A DNA stretch of 64,000 nucleotides from Lethocerus indicus (GCA_019843655.1 JACDQD010000001.1:40265392-40329391); one strand, 5' to 3'. Positions 1 to 13,400 are shown, numbered from the stretch's first letter. The notes: generated from the letters alone by a model not told the origin. Translations and numbers: made by a program.

Positions 1-423
1 CAATGTAGACATTTAATATAACTCTAGGAATGAAGAAGGCAAGGTAATATAACTTTCATTCCCCCCACCGCCCCCGCGGCCCTTCTTATAACACTTTCAA
101 AGCTACATATTGACGCGCCTTGTTCTGAGCGCGACGACCGGAACGGAAGGACATTGAAACCGGGTACACCGTCGGGGCTTAGACAAGGGGAACGGACAAA
201 ATACAGAGTCCCCAAATAAATGACACCACGTGTTGGGTTGCCGAGGAGAGGAGATGGAAAAAGAATTAGAAATTAAGACACACACACACTCTTGTTTATA
301 ATTAGAAGGCGTTGCCAATAGCGCAAGTCTAATCTAGAAGTCGGCTGGGGGACTAGAAGCGTTGTCTGCACTGGTCTAGTTCAGCTGCGGGGTACTAAAA
401 GCGAACTCGGTCTTCTGATTTAC

Positions 424-573
424 CTTAGATCGTCTTCTAACGAAACCGGTGTGTTCCGATGGACGTAGTTTCGCTTTGGTTTCACAGCTATCTTGTGCTT
501 GGCCGCGCTGCAGTCCAAGAGCCCTTCGCTATCCACGCCCAGATCTAAATCTTCTAACTCAAAACGGACTCGT
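424..573 (-). CDS. Exon with CRACD/capping-protein-interaction-like motif
   Basis: A 150-nt symmetric exon (phase 2 at both ends) with a strong acceptor (ACTTTCAG) and a consensus donor (AAG|GTAAAT). It encodes about 50 residues: RVRFELEDLDLG, then LLDCSAAKHKIAVKPKR, then NYVHRNTPVSLEDDL. The AKHKIAVKPK core resembles the CRACD motif and, more loosely, the basic CPI motifs of capping-protein regulators. The next exon lies outside the window. Confidence 0.6.
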
Positions 574-2197
574 CTGAAAGTTGGTTTTTTTGATTCGTTT
601 TTAATTTCGTGTCGAGACCTCGGAAATCGAGGAAGATATTCAAAAGAAATAGAGAGAGAGAGAGACAGAGAGAGAGAGAGGAAAAAGGAAAGAAACGACA
701 GAAGCTCCTTGGGCCGTGGATAAAGCGGCAAGCAACTAGCAGGGGTTATCGAATTATGTCGGGTTAGTCGAAGCGACACTGGAAGTGGCAATAAAGTATT
801 GGCCGACCACTCTGGGCGAGAAAATTCCCGCGAACGAAACCTCTTCATTGAGAAATTTAAAAGCCTATGAAATATTTCTTGACGATTCTAAATATAACGC
901 TGTCCGTAGGAGAAACAAAAAAACATTTATTTCCACCAACTAAAACGTCGAAAGGAGATCAAGTTCGCGATAAAAATGAGGCAACAAATCCGCAAAGGCC
1001 GGGCAACTAACTTAATTCAATAAAAAAACAAAATTAAACAGAAGGTCCTTGGAAAAAATCAGAAATAATAAAGTAAAATTCTCCAGTTTTGATTTTCTCA
1101 CGAATAAAATTATTTCGTTAAAGAATCTTGTTTACTCGCCAATTACTCTTCAAATTTATTTAAAGCGTTTTTTTAATGGGCGTTATATTTATAAATCATC
1201 GAGGAAGACACGCTTATAGGTGTTTCGAAACCTCGAGGAAGGAATTTTGGAGGTTGTACACCGAAATGCGGTTTGATGTAAGGTCCCCGCTTCGGCATTA
1301 GCCAAGTATAAGGGACTGAGTTGCGAATTACAGCCTGTAGGGATCTAGGACGGGCGGACAAATTTCGACCCGTTCTGGCAAACGATCCGTCAGAGAAATA
1401 CCGCGATGAGTCAACGGTCGGCGATTTGTTATCAAATTTTTAACCGGAGCTCGCGTTCTGTTTTTAGATGGCGGAGTGATTCAAGTGTTAAACTTCCTAT
1501 AGGAACGGTGCCAGCGTCTGAGGCTTCCCCAAACGCGTCCACGGTCCGGACCGCTCTGACCGTCATAACTATTAAAATCGGGGGAATGTCAACGGCGAGA
1601 CCACCCCAGTGGACTGCGCAGTTATACCCGCGCCCGCCATGCGTATTCCCCAAACCACACCCCACCCTCCACCACGAGACCTCAAGACCGCTTGGCCTCC
1701 GAGTATTAATTACACCTTTTTTTTATTCGGAAAGGACAACCATCGAATAGCGTCAGAGAAGTAAAGCGGTTTCAGGAAATAAAAGACAAAGTGCGAGAGC
1801 TGTTTTATAGCGAAACATAGAAAATCGTATTAAGAACACAGTTTTGTGCTGAGAAAATATAGTAATTAGTGTGAAAGTGTTACGGAGGGGCCGCTAGCCG
1901 ACACTAGTTGTATAACTCGCGGGCGGTGAAAATTCATTTTATCAAGCGATTTTCAAACACCGAATGCCTGCTTAAGCGCGAGACCGCACGGACGTCGCAG
2001 TAGAAAGCAGCTTCAATTCGAGAAAACAAAAAGAAGAAATGAAAAAAAATTTCCGGAAATCGTGAAATGTGTACTGACTTTGCGGGGTCGTCGCCTTTGG
2101 TTGTCAGTAGGACGACCTTTTCGCCTCGGTGGACAGAAACGTCATCTGTGTCTATACCTTTGAAATCCTGAGACACCGTAAACACCTCACCAGTCCC
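424..2197 (-). CDS. Three exons of an SH3-domain protein with a CRACD-like basic motif (partial gene)
   Basis: Three minus-strand exons (2079-2197, 1445-1555, 424-573) join in matching phase (2 to 2 each time) with no stop. The first two together form one SH3 domain: the ALYDF-like strand reads TVSQDFKG, the DELSF-like strand DDVSVHRGE, and the C-terminal part GTVPIGSL, which matches the usual G-x-VP-x-N/S-Y/L region. The third exon encodes an acidic stretch and then SAAKHKIAVKPKR, which resembles the conserved motif of vertebrate CRACD, an actin capping-protein inhibitor (remembered family sequence, not searched). SH3 domains bind proline-rich ligands, so an actin-linked scaffold is a reasonable inference. 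Two donors (GTCAGT, GTTAAA) are non-optimal, so those edges could shift. The gene continues left of base 424 and probably starts at 18.18 kb. CpG is not depleted here, unlike around TMEM209. Confidence 0.55.
574..2078. other. Introns of the minus-strand SH3 gene
   Basis: Non-coding except for the 1445-1555 exon. A (GA)n microsatellite with one interruption lies at 651-681, just upstream of the CRACD-like exon's acceptor. Nothing else recognised. Confidence 0.4.
1445..1555 (-). CDS. Exon with C-terminal half of the SH3 domain
   Basis: Encodes AVRTVDAFGEASDAGTVPIG followed by a charged linker (LKTEREL). The spacing and the G-T-V-P-I-G-S-L segment fit the last two strands of an SH3 fold. The acceptor (GGTCAG) has a weak pyrimidine tract and the donor is GTTAAA. 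These edges were chosen because they are the only ones that keep phase with both neighbouring exons, and they give an uninterrupted reading into the next exon (EL-R-RVRFEL). Confidence 0.5.
2079..2197 (-). CDS. Exon with N-terminal half of the SH3 domain
   Basis: The acceptor is a good TTATTTATTTCAG. The exon begins in phase 0 with GTGEVFTVSQDFKG and continues through DDVSVHRGEKVVLLTTKGDD, an SH3 RT-loop and first strands. Two donors overlap: GTCAGT (used here; exon ends at 2079, phase 2, joins in frame) and GTACAC (exon ends at 2075, phase 0). The canonical tryptophan pair is absent at the exon junction, so this may be a divergent SH3. Confidence 0.6.
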
Positions 2198-5100
2198 CTG
2201 AAATAAATAACAGACCAGATATTGAATATCGATAAAATGTATTGCCATAAATTTATTTAATTACCGTAATATATACTATATTTAATAATCGATTATAATA
2301 CAATAACAACAAATAACAACAATAACAATAAAACAATAATTTGTTTATTAATATAAATCCTATCTTTGACCAAAATTTAAATACAAATCGTTATCCTTTT
2401 AGTGATTTCCTCATTCTGGTCCTCCAAAACGTATTCCTAAATATGACGCTATAAAAATATCCATATATGTATATACAGTTGCACGTATGGTCAATAATGT
2501 TCAACATTTATCAAATACGAAAAACGATTAAATATTATTTTGTATTTCATGTTATTTATTCATTTTTCGTTTCGGTATAATGCATAATATTGAATTTAAC
2601 CTCCGGATAATTATAAGTTGCCGCCCACGTAGGATGTAAGCGACGTTGCTCAATTGGTTGCCAACAACCAATGTACCGCTTAATGTAACGGTTAATAGAA
2701 AGAAGGAATAGAAAAAAAAATTGAAATATTCCGATTTACCGGAAAAAAAACGTCGCGGGCCCCCAATTCCGGACCATTCATGCGAAATATTTTTCGACCG
2801 AGTTTTTATTTTTGGAAACGGTCAGTTGCCAAGTGGAAGACCCCGAAAATCGGACTCAAGGCGGAGACTATTTTGAAGCCGGGCGGAAGGATGACTCGAA
2901 GGTATTCTATTCACCTGCCCGGTGATGCAACCGGTACCTTTTTCGTACTTCCACCACTTGGTTTCCATTCACCATCGATCTCGTGTCTTCTCGACGAGCC
3001 CCCACGAATCGCTTTTCCGCGTATCCCCCGGATTTAGTTTTTTTTTTCGGAACCGAGCCAAGGTCGACGCATTGGAAGAAATCTGGGCCACACCGGTAAT
3101 TGTACTGGTGGTTGGTAAGCCCGCCGTTAGATGGAGCCGGTGAACGATCTGCCTTCCGACCGCCATAGCGCTATCAGTTTTAGTTTTGAACGTAGAGGGT
3201 GTTATATGTCTGTAACCGGGTGGTTACAATCTCGGGTTTTAATTCAAACGCTTTCCCGAACAATAAAATAATTAAAAAATTGTACGCATATTAAGAACAG
3301 AAAAAACAAATCCTCTGTGTCTCATGTAAGATAAATAGAAAGTTCTGCAAGCCGGAATATATATAAATATAAATTTAATTATTGTAAATATATATGAACA
3401 ATTAAAAAATTTAAAGATTATTGGATTATCGAGTGTTCAGAGTACTTCGATGATAAACGCCGGGTGAGTAATGCGATGTCCTGTGAAAGGCTCAAGGAAG
3501 TGTTTGCAGGCGAGTCCTTACAGCTGTCCTGTCCGCAAACTGTCCGATCATTAATAGGAAAATATTTATGAATGCGAAATATTCATCGAAAAGCGTCGTA
3601 CATAATAATTAAGTAAGTAATAAATAAGTAATTCTTTTTCGTTCTTTTAACTGGTCGGAATTTCGGGGACATTTTCCTCTCAGGAATGTCTTCCAGGCTC
3701 TGCTGGAGAACCTCGTGTGGTTCAATCTACGATCGGTTCCTCCCCATTAACGTTTGGGTCTTTTTTTATCGAGAAAATTTAGAAACTAGCGGCAAAAAGA
3801 AACCCACCCTGCGAACAGCAGGGTCGTGAGCGCCCTCGACTCGTAATTGTACTAGTTTTCGTCTACATCAGCGCGTTTGTCAATTTTGCCGGTTTCAATG
3901 CTGAGCTACGAACCTGGCGCTCTACGCACTACAGATGGCCTAAGCGCCATAAGCTCACTGGCAGAAAGAGCGGAAAATTCAACAATGTTTTTACTATGAG
4001 GATTACCTCGATGGAAGTTCACAAAATTATGAACCCGGTAAAAAATTCGGAATCGAGATCGGAGAGTATTTGCACTATTGATTAAAATAATGATATGATT
4101 TATAAACTAACGATAATGTAATTTCCTTCGGTAAACAATTCCATTTATTACATTACTGAAGTTGGCGTCACGGCGGTCTAAATACAAACTAGCGGGAGTA
4201 GAAGGCACTTGGAGTTCGAGTTATTTCACTGCTTTTAGAAAATGTTCAGGAATATAAAATGACTCTGTTAGTGTGCACTTGCGATGCCAATCTTAAGTGG
4301 GCGGAGGCCAACATCGATTGCGCAGAGTGCACAGTGGGAGGAGGACAAGTGGAAACGCGCAATAGGGAGGCCCAAATAACCCAGTTCTGGAAAATTTATT
4401 TTCGTAGCCGCCCGTTCCTCTCGGCGCCCGTGTATACTCGGATATACAAAAGAGGAATAGACTTCTGCGAAGGAAGAATGGCCCTCACAAACACTCGGGG
4501 ACAGTTCCAAATTATCTGCATTTGAATTCTGAAAATTGAAGGTTAATTAAAGACTCACAACTGCGAGACACGAACAGTGGCATTGAATACAAATCATTTT
4601 AATTACCTCAAAAAGTAACTATAGTTCATAAAACATAAATAAATTTTTTTGTAATTTTTCGTTATAATTCAGTTAAAAATGAAGGTAGCAAAATACCATA
4701 GCGCCACTGCACCGAATACCGTAGTCGAATACACGTTGCTCAAGACAGGCTACTAAGGGAACTAAAACGGCCGAATGGCGACCGAGCGCTGTAAGAAACC
4801 TAATGACCCTGTTCCTCGATGCTTATTTGTGTGTGCTACGGGCAGGGCGGAAATTTCTCGAAATGCGGACGGGTAACGTCCGAAGGGCCGAAGCAAAAAG
4901 GCCGCTAGAGGAGCGGGGTGTGGGACTTTATTCGTGGAACCAAGCACGAGGGGAATCCGCTCTCTAAATGCCACAACCCCGTCTCGGGGGAACGGCCAAC
5001 GCTCCAATGTAAACGATATTGCACACCGAGGACCATTTAAAAATAAAAAAAAGATATATAAACTGATAAAAACCTTATATTAATAAAGCTCATGTAGTAT

Positions 5101-5828
5101 TATATGGGAGTATCTCTACAAAGTATATAAATCTCCTTATGGCTGTACTTAACTGTAAAAATCCTTACGCTTTTTACACGAAGACTGTTATATTTGTTAA
5201 ATCCGGAGGAAAATGCGTATTACCAGCAGGTTTAAGTCGAAATTATTTGGACTTTTCTGTCTTAACAAACTCACTTTGTTAAATGGGGTAGTATATCTTC
5301 TGATTGAAATCGTCGGATTTTCACTGTTCGAAGAACAATTTCAATTTTATCGAGCACATAATATTTCTGCTATTCTCATTTAATAATATATAATATAATA
5401 TATATTATATATACAATATTATATAGTAAAATTACAGTTTTAATTATTATAATTTAATTATGATACATTATAATTTATAGTTCGTAAATGTTTAATAAAC
5501 GCTTACATATCAATAATATATACAATTTTTTTAATTACGTGTGCCTAGGACGTTTTTGAGTTGCGAAGCCATAACAAGGTAAACGGCCTGTGTTTACCCA
5601 AGAAACTCGTTCAGAAATAGATGATGTTTCCCAGAGCGTACTTGAAAGCTGTTTTAAACTGATGGGACAGCTTCAAGTGCGAACAGACATAAAAAAATCG
5701 TCGTTCCAATTGCAGTATATACAGCCTAGGCCATGGGTTATATTCACGCTCAGAGATAAACACTCAAATTAATTCTATTCATTGACAAAAAAATCATAAA
5801 ATATTTCCGGAATACATTTAAATATTTA
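2198..5828. other. Intronic/intergenic stretch without a supported gene
   Basis: AT-rich patches alternate with CpG-rich ones. (CAA)n-type simple sequence lies near 2300-2340 and an AT-palindromic stretch near 5380-5430. A plus-strand open stretch at 5590-5772 ends in PRPWVIFTLRDKHSN but matches nothing I know. No splice-supported exon was found. Confidence 0.35.
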
Positions 5829-6125
5829 CTACAACAACGCATTATGCAATATTGTCGGTTGCACTGTTGCAACAGTGAATGGCTTAAGACCCCAAAACTG
5901 ATTTTTCTTGTAACGGCCTATGACACATTTATGCGATCTTGGGAGATGGCAGAAACCATGGTATTCCAAAGTAAATAAATCTTTAATTCTTGCGATCATC
6001 TCTTTCTTTAATTCTTGAGGGCATCCTGTCTGCACTGTTTCTGGAATACCACCAATTTCGCATGGGTAATTTACAGTGTTGGATGTGCTGAGAAGCCGAA
6101 AACCCCGGTCGCTGAGAGTGAACAT
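5829..6125 (-). CDS. Unrecognised 98-codon ORF with natural-looking composition
   Basis: A minus-strand ORF whose C-terminal 80 codons look protein-like: Cys/His pairs (YPCEIGG, TGCPQEL, YHGFCHLPRSHKCVIGRY) and an amphipathic segment (ELKKEMIARIKDLF). The stretch is poorer in CpG than its flanks. A CAG acceptor-like site follows GGTTTTCGGCTTCT in the minus-strand reading, so it could be a terminal exon, a retrocopy fragment or a transposon remnant. I do not recognise the family. An open frame of this length can also occur by chance. Confidence 0.25.
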   Translation of the reverse strand: MFTLSDRGFRLLSTSNTVNYPCEIGGIPETVQTGCPQELKKEMIARIKDLFTLEYHGFCHLPRSHKCVIGRYKKNQFWGLKPFTVATVQPTILHNALL

Positions 6126-6905
6126 TGTATTTATAATTATTTTCGGGAATTAACCGATTGTCTCATTGAGATTTACAGCTTTCAATTTCGTTTCTGAGAC
6201 GTTCAAAGAAGCCGGGGAGGGGGATATTTGGTTGTTGTCATTGGCAAATGGCCAATCCAAATAAATTAATCCTATGTTTAGGAATCATATGACTCACTCG
6301 ATTTTCCTGCCGTTGTGAAATTTCGACGTATTGCAAATACAAATTAATTAATACGATAAAATAAAATACAATTAAATCTAACTGCAGAACTGAGCAATAA
6401 GCGCGAAAGAAGTTTCATTGTGCTATTGTATGAAAACGTAAACAATGATTTGCCTCATCGTTACCCTTATACGTTATCCAACTAAGATTTTATAAACTTG
6501 GTTTTGTCTTTACCGCTAAATAAAGAAATTAAAAAAAAGATTAACGTCCAATTCTTAAAGTTATGTTAACGGAAAGAATATTAACTGATTAATTAAAATA
6601 TGACAATCAATAATGACATGGATAATATCCAGAACTACTTTTCCATGTTTCATTAGTATCTAGGTGCCACACTATTTTACTAGAAGGTTGAGAAAAGCCG
6701 TCACTTGACTAGAATTGGGTGGAAGCAGAAGAGTATACATGGTATTCCAAAGCATTTGGAATACATGTAATAAAATCAGCTTAATTACATATTTAAACAG
6801 TATAGGGGCTATACCGTTGAATAGATAGGTCAAAAATATTAATCCTCCCGAAACATAAGGAAAATACCTTTCTTTTTCATTAAATTTGTGAGTACTGAGA
6901 GAAAC

Positions 6906-6990
6906 TCTGTCAAATGCCAACTAGATTAAGGGGCCTAAAAATAAAAAAAAACACAATAAATGTCCGTCGTCCGTCGCCAGAATTAAATGT
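6906..6990 (+). repeat. Direct repeat copy 1 (about 85 bp)
   Basis: The first 32 bp, containing CAAATGCCAACTAGATTAAG, are identical to the copy starting at 7355. The remainder aligns with small indels through ATAAATGTCCGTCG and CGTCGCCAGAAT. The two copies are 449 bp apart. Confidence 0.75.
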
Positions 6991-7354
6991 CCGAGGAGGT
7001 CGAGAATATTCAACGGCCCCGGGCATGAGTTACTCGCGGCAAGTGATTATGTATATATCATATACTCAATGTTGTGACAACGTTTCAAAACCGATTTCAA
7101 AAACCCCGCCCGAGAATAAAACACCGGCCGGCGTCCGTCATGCGAACTTTTCGCAGCGGGATTTTTCTTTTAAATCGCCCGAAATATCTACGGAATAATG
7201 CATTTTCAGGCGTTTTCCACGGTAAAAATATGGCTGAGGTAGAAAACTGTTAATTAATATTAGAATACACATCGCGAGAATATACACGGTGTAACGCCAT
7301 ATTTTGCGCGCTCAATCCTTTAATGTGGATTCTGCGCATTTCCCGACGATCCAA

Positions 7355-7437
7355 TCTGTCAAATGCCAACTAGATTAAGGGGCCTAGATATTAGAAAAAA
7401 ACCATAAATGTCCGTCATTCGTCGCCAGAATAAAAGT
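7355..7437 (+). repeat. Direct repeat copy 2 (about 83 bp)
   Basis: Same orientation as the copy at 6906. The interval could be a local duplication or two remnants of one short mobile element. No terminal inverted repeat or target duplication is clear. Confidence 0.75.
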
Positions 7438-10400
7438 TACAACGAATGATTATTTTAATAATTTCAGAAAAACAAATTAGACAAAAGCAAGATAACTGTA
7501 ATCGAGTGGTATAAAATCTGCAGTAAAATAAATTTGAATGAAGGTATTTAAGCATGGGAATAATAATTATGCGCTATTGGCCGTCCGCCGTTGTGCTGTT
7601 CTTGAGATATTTTTGTCGCGACCAGATGGCATTCGGATAACGCCGGCCGAGTTTCTTTCAGACGGGGCCGAAGAAGCGGCGTCAAAAAAACTTTAAGCTC
7701 GTAAATAAGAGCCGCCGGTTTTACAGCTTGTCAAGCTAGCAATAAGTCCAAGTTTATGCCTCGGAGTGGAGAAAGCTCAATTAGCGGCCACTTATTTTTA
7801 GAGCCCGCTCTTCAAACGGCATTAAACGCCAATCGCGGGGCTGACACAAGTGTAGGCCGTTTTTGAATTATTTGGAATCCAACTAATTTGTTCCGATAGG
7901 AAGCGTGATGTTTTCTAAAAAACAAAATGTAATATTAGAATAGAATGAGAGCCGAGGGATAAACTGATAAGGTTTTAACAAATGATTAGAAATAACCGGA
8001 ACAGATTATTTACATTTATTTCCACCTGAGTCCACTGCCTAAGCTATACCCGTTTCGGTTGCACGCCATTATCTGTAATGATTCCGGGCCGGCGAAGTTA
8101 AAAGTAGTATTACATAACAATACCAGTCGTAATTAAATTAGCGCTATCTTAAAATTGGTTATCTTTCCATTGAAATAAACGCTATTATTTGAAATAAAAT
8201 ACAGATATACACAATCCTTGATACCTATAATATTATCACAAAATTGACAGTTTACACACAGCCAAACTAGTGTTCGACAAACACATTGTTGTTTCAATAA
8301 AATAGTCAATCTAATATATTATAAAAATTAATTCTACAAGATAAATGAACAATTTATTCGACTTTAATATTGGACCTATTCAAATTTAATTGCTGCAGAA
8401 CGGTCGAGTATATTAGAAATTGTATGCAACAACGGGAATTGTTTCCAGATCCAACATACATCGGTATGTTAGAGTAGTCAGTCTAAATTACAAATATGAA
8501 AAGAACGTAATATTCAAATTAGGAAAAAATTGCTGAAATGTTTACGAAGAAATTTGTCTCAGAAAACGCAATATTTACAAAACGGACAAGTGTAAGTATT
8601 TTTATTTACTTAATGGACAATCAAAATAAATAGAAAAGTGGCCGGTCTTTTTTCTTTCCCAGATGTGAATCACGAGTATAGGCCGAAGTGTATTTGCATC
8701 ACGATTAATTTGATGTGGAAAGACTGGCGACGTCCACATTTGTTCTTGCCAGAAACAACTAGCGCCCCCTATATGTTGTCCTCCCGGTTTCTTCCCTCCT
8801 TGTATTTAATTCCTTGGCATTCACTGTTCACAAGAGTCCCGTCACTAATTACTCGTGTCGGATTATAAAGCGCCCTGTCCGTACCGCTACCGGTTTCAGT
8901 GCCGACAGGCTGCTGCTTCTTCATCTCCGTGCAGAGCAGCGCCACACGTCATTCATTTTTGCAAGCCGCAGGTTACAGCACAGACCTGGACTGTAGTAGA
9001 GTGGTATAGAAAGTCTGTAACGTAAAATAAAAATGTTTTCTCACCCTACTTTCCGCCGACTTGCTTACGGTATTTACGTACCAGTCACAAACATTTTGCT
9101 ATATTTTATATTTGCTTTATTTCGAGACCAGTTCATGGCTAACCGTCCGTTCGCCATCTGCTTCGTCTGCTCTCATTCGGTCAGATGTTTATAAAGACAA
9201 TAAAGGAATATAGTCGGCTCCGGTCATTCCCCTTTAGGGAGTTCTCCATCGGGCGGTTTTAAATTTAGTCCGACTGTTGACTTAAAAGCTGACTTGAAAA
9301 AAAAATTAGTCAAAACAAAAGTAGGACCAGCGGGTTTACACTTTTAAAACGCTCACTTCTACAGTAAAAATATTTTTCTAGAATGTATTTCATGTAAATT
9401 CGTTTTAGGACCGTACTTAATGATGTGCAAAAAAGATGAGCGCTCTTTTTCATTCTTAGAACTTTAAGTTAATGGCGTATTGATCGCCATTGCGGTTCAA
9501 GTGACTACAATTACTTACATAATTAAATAGGAGGCTCAGTCCCACGAATCTTTACGTATATAACGACCAATTATATCAGGCTATAGCGTTTGGTAAAATG
9601 TCAATATTTTGGAGCATTAAGCATTTTCATACCCAATATTTATTTATCTTGCGACAGTTATTCCGTATAATATTAAGGAAGACTCTTGGAAATCCGTAGT
9701 CAGTATGACGTAAAGGGTATACTAATTTATCCGCCGGGGACGTGAACGGTTCGGTGAACGGTAAAGGCCTGATTGTGGTGGGGGGGGGATAGGTCGGAGT
9801 ATTGCTTTTTTGGCAACACGTTTTGGGCTTCGCATTTGGCGCCACCTCAATCGGCAGGGATGCGAAGGCCTTCTTAATTTGGGTCCCCGTTGGTCTTTGA
9901 ACAACTATCGATTGTTCGAGCCCGCGGGATTTCCCCGGCTGCCAAACAGAAGGGCCCTGCTTTGAAATTAGGAATCCTAATAGCTCAGGGGCAATTATCG
10001 ACCCTATAACACAATTATCTTACTTATTTTTAGTGGTCTGTGTGTGTGAAGGTTCGGATAATCAACTTTTCTGTTGGTGTCTGGAACTGGAGGGGAGTCC
10101 CCCTCAGTGATAATTGATCACAATCGATTCGCTTGAGTCGTTATGGTTTACCGAGGTATACCATAAAATATATCCCCTTAAAGTGTATCTCATCCCGTTC
10201 TACTGACTTCTTATCCCAAACATTCGGTTCTCCTTTAATCTCTCTCTTCTTATATATTTTTTTTATTCCTTTATGAAATGCTTCCTTAAGAAATGCGGTT
10301 CGGTTTCTAATCCGGAACGGGAATAATCGTATAATAATAGTCCAGACGGTAATAGAGCGATTATCTGTCTGGAATAGCCCGTTAGATCCTGAGTTAGACG

Positions 10401-13400
10401 GGTTTCGGCTTTTCCACACCGTCAGTAGCGTTCCGTCGGTAACATATTAACGAGTGGCCAATTAAGTACACTTAATGTCGACACTGTCATTCACACTGTT
10501 ACTCTAACCCCAGCTTTTCGGTACTGCCGGCTTTTCGCCATAGTCAATAGTGTTCCGTTAATAAATGAATGCTTATAGGATGGGCCATTCCCAGTCCGCG
10601 CTGACAGTTTACAGTTTATAGACAGAAGTATATACATTTCGAGATAATCTTAAATAAAAAATTAGTCAGATAACATTCGGCCGAATAACTGATGAGAAGC
10701 CCTAGTTTAATATTCGCCCATCTGATAGTCAAAAGTCGTAAGTTAGAATTGTCGGGAGTACCGTCTCGAGTGTTCTATTTTTACGAGCGCTGCCTTGGAT
10801 AATATTACTTTCTGTTTTGTCATCGCAACCGTCATGAGAAAACCAACTAGTCAGCAATGCCCTCCTTCTTCCTTAAGATAAAGGGAGTGTGACCACCAAA
10901 GAAGGTAAAAAATGCTAAAATAGAATATTAACGAAATCTTGGGTGAAAATAATTATATATTCTGTTGAAAGAAACGTTAAATAGGGAAACTGATATAAAT
11001 AAATAAATTAAATTAAATTGGCTCATTCACAAATAACCGGGAATTCCCATAAAAACATTATTGGCCGACTAACAAGTTTTTTCGGGCCTAAAGGTGATTA
11101 TGGGTAATAAAATTCTAATTCGAGCACCTTATAATCTTATAAATCCAATGCTATAGATAGATAGTTAACGCATATTTATTTTCAAGGAACTAGACACGTA
11201 GAAACAGGGCGATAACATTTCTCTGACAGCTTTAGACGTACATGCAGTTATATCGAATTATTAATTTTATATATTTATGTGTGCCTTTAAACATTATGTG
11301 CGCGTAATATCCTATCATATAATTGTAATATAATTGCAAAATCTGGACTACATGTTGAGACAAAAAGCCTGAAACTATTTGGGTCCAAAAATACAAGTCA
11401 TTGAATTAATTTGTGGAAGTCAATTATGGTATTTGTCAATTTTTTTATATATTCGAATCGGAACAGCTACTTCGTATTTTTATGAAAATTATAAAACCTT
11501 AGTCGTTTTGGTCGGATCCTTTTACGCGAAGTTTTACGCGCGATGATTTAAGATAAATTTTAGGTTCTACTCTATCTTTTCGCGATTTGGCCTTTTGCTA
11601 TACCAGTAGCGTTCAGTCGGTCGGCTATAATATCAGTTTACTCGCCGACGAAGGATAGTGGAGACACGATGCTTCCTCGGTAAGTATAATACATTATAAC
11701 GCTACATTATATCGGCGAGAATCCGAAACCGGTATAGTACAGGAACAGCAAGTGATATTCCCATTACCCATACCGGCCCCGAAGCACCATTCCAAGAATG
11801 AAACTACAATAAATACAAGTCTATTCGTCTATAAATGACCCGTCTTTGTGCCAAGTTAAAATTGATTTATCGATCGGTATACAATTAAATTTTAATGCGT
11901 ATTTTAATAATTTAAAAAATTAAAATATCGACGCAACGTGTTTCACATAACTGCACTCAAACGGGCCGCAATACGTTAATTTTGCGAAACGGCATTTTAG
12001 AAAATGTTTTACTACCGACAAATCGGGGGACAAGACCAAGACGTTACTGCCCGTATAAATCATCGGTGAGATGTTCGCCCGTTGCCAAAACGTCGCCCCC
12101 TTCCGATGTTCGCCCATTAATTATACAATAAAGGGCCGTTACAAAACAAAAACTATTCTTATTTATTTATTTCGAAGCCATAATTTTTTTTTAGTACCTG
12201 GGTACGGTACCTTTTTACGGCCTTTTTAAATCCACAGGGACGCCAATCCCTGCATTGCATGAGAGCATATCGGCGATAGAAGCCAGCAGATTTTAGTCAA
12301 CATTTGTCGCCGCGACTTTAATTAATAATGGAAAATATTCGTTCAGGATCAATGCGAATTACGACGTAAGAAGTTACTCTTATGAATAATAAAGCATCTA
12401 TTTGCTGGCAACAAAATAATTCCAGGTATAGAGAACCGAAATCCAAGCTGATGACAAAAAATCTAATTTATAGAACATTGCCAATAATTTCGCTGGTCTC
12501 TCGCCCATATATATGAAAATTACGCATTTTTATAATTTAACTGGCCACGAAATGGACAGTTGTACATAATTCAAGGTTTCCCGGAATCTTTTCGGCGATC
12601 GAGTGGATAACATATATCCTGTATACATTTAACGAAATCGAAGTTTTTTTGTAATTTGCTTAACTTCAGGAAAAACGGTATTAGTCCAAGTGACTTGTAA
12701 GTAACATCGGAAGTATTGAAGATAGTCGTGTTAAAAATAATTGAAAATTTTAAATTAGAAATATGGCGTAATAATGAAGGTGATTAATTGTTTGAATAGA
12801 AAAATTCTGATTAGCTATTGGGGCGGTAAGTCATAGTCATATAGTTAGGTTTAAGCAGATAATTAAAATATTTGACTCTCAAAGGAACGTTAGTGACCGT
12901 ATTCAGGACATTTAACCTATTTTTCCCAGAAATTTCGCAGGATATTCTATTGTCATAAGTAATTAGGTCTAGGCATAACTGAAAATGAAAACCCGCTTTC
13001 GAAAAATATATTTAAATAATCGGCGTTTCAACAAATCGCTTATGACGGCGCCGTGTCACCTTTGTACTATACTCGTTGGATAATTCATGACTTGGTAAAA
13101 TAAAAATTATTATACCCCGAACACTGAAGCCTTCCCAGGATTTTTTTTTATTTATAAACCGTTGCGTCAACTCCGACGCCATTCGATATAAAAGATGATT
13201 TACGCCGGCGACTTAGCGGCTCTATCGGCGTTTCTAGACGGGCTATTATTAGTGGGTCGCTGGCTGGGATTCGAACTCTTCAAAACGCTTTATTGCCTTT
13301 TCCGGCCCGCCGACCGCCCATAAAACTCACTATTTTGGCCAACGTATCTTCGTCCAACTGGCCCAATATTTTATATTGCAGATACCAACTCTCAGTACAA

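Noticed and set aside
1173..1361. Additional exon of the SH3 gene (frame containing PPKFLPRGFETPIS)
   Set aside because: It reads protein-like, but no splice pair keeps phase between the 1445 and 573 exons.
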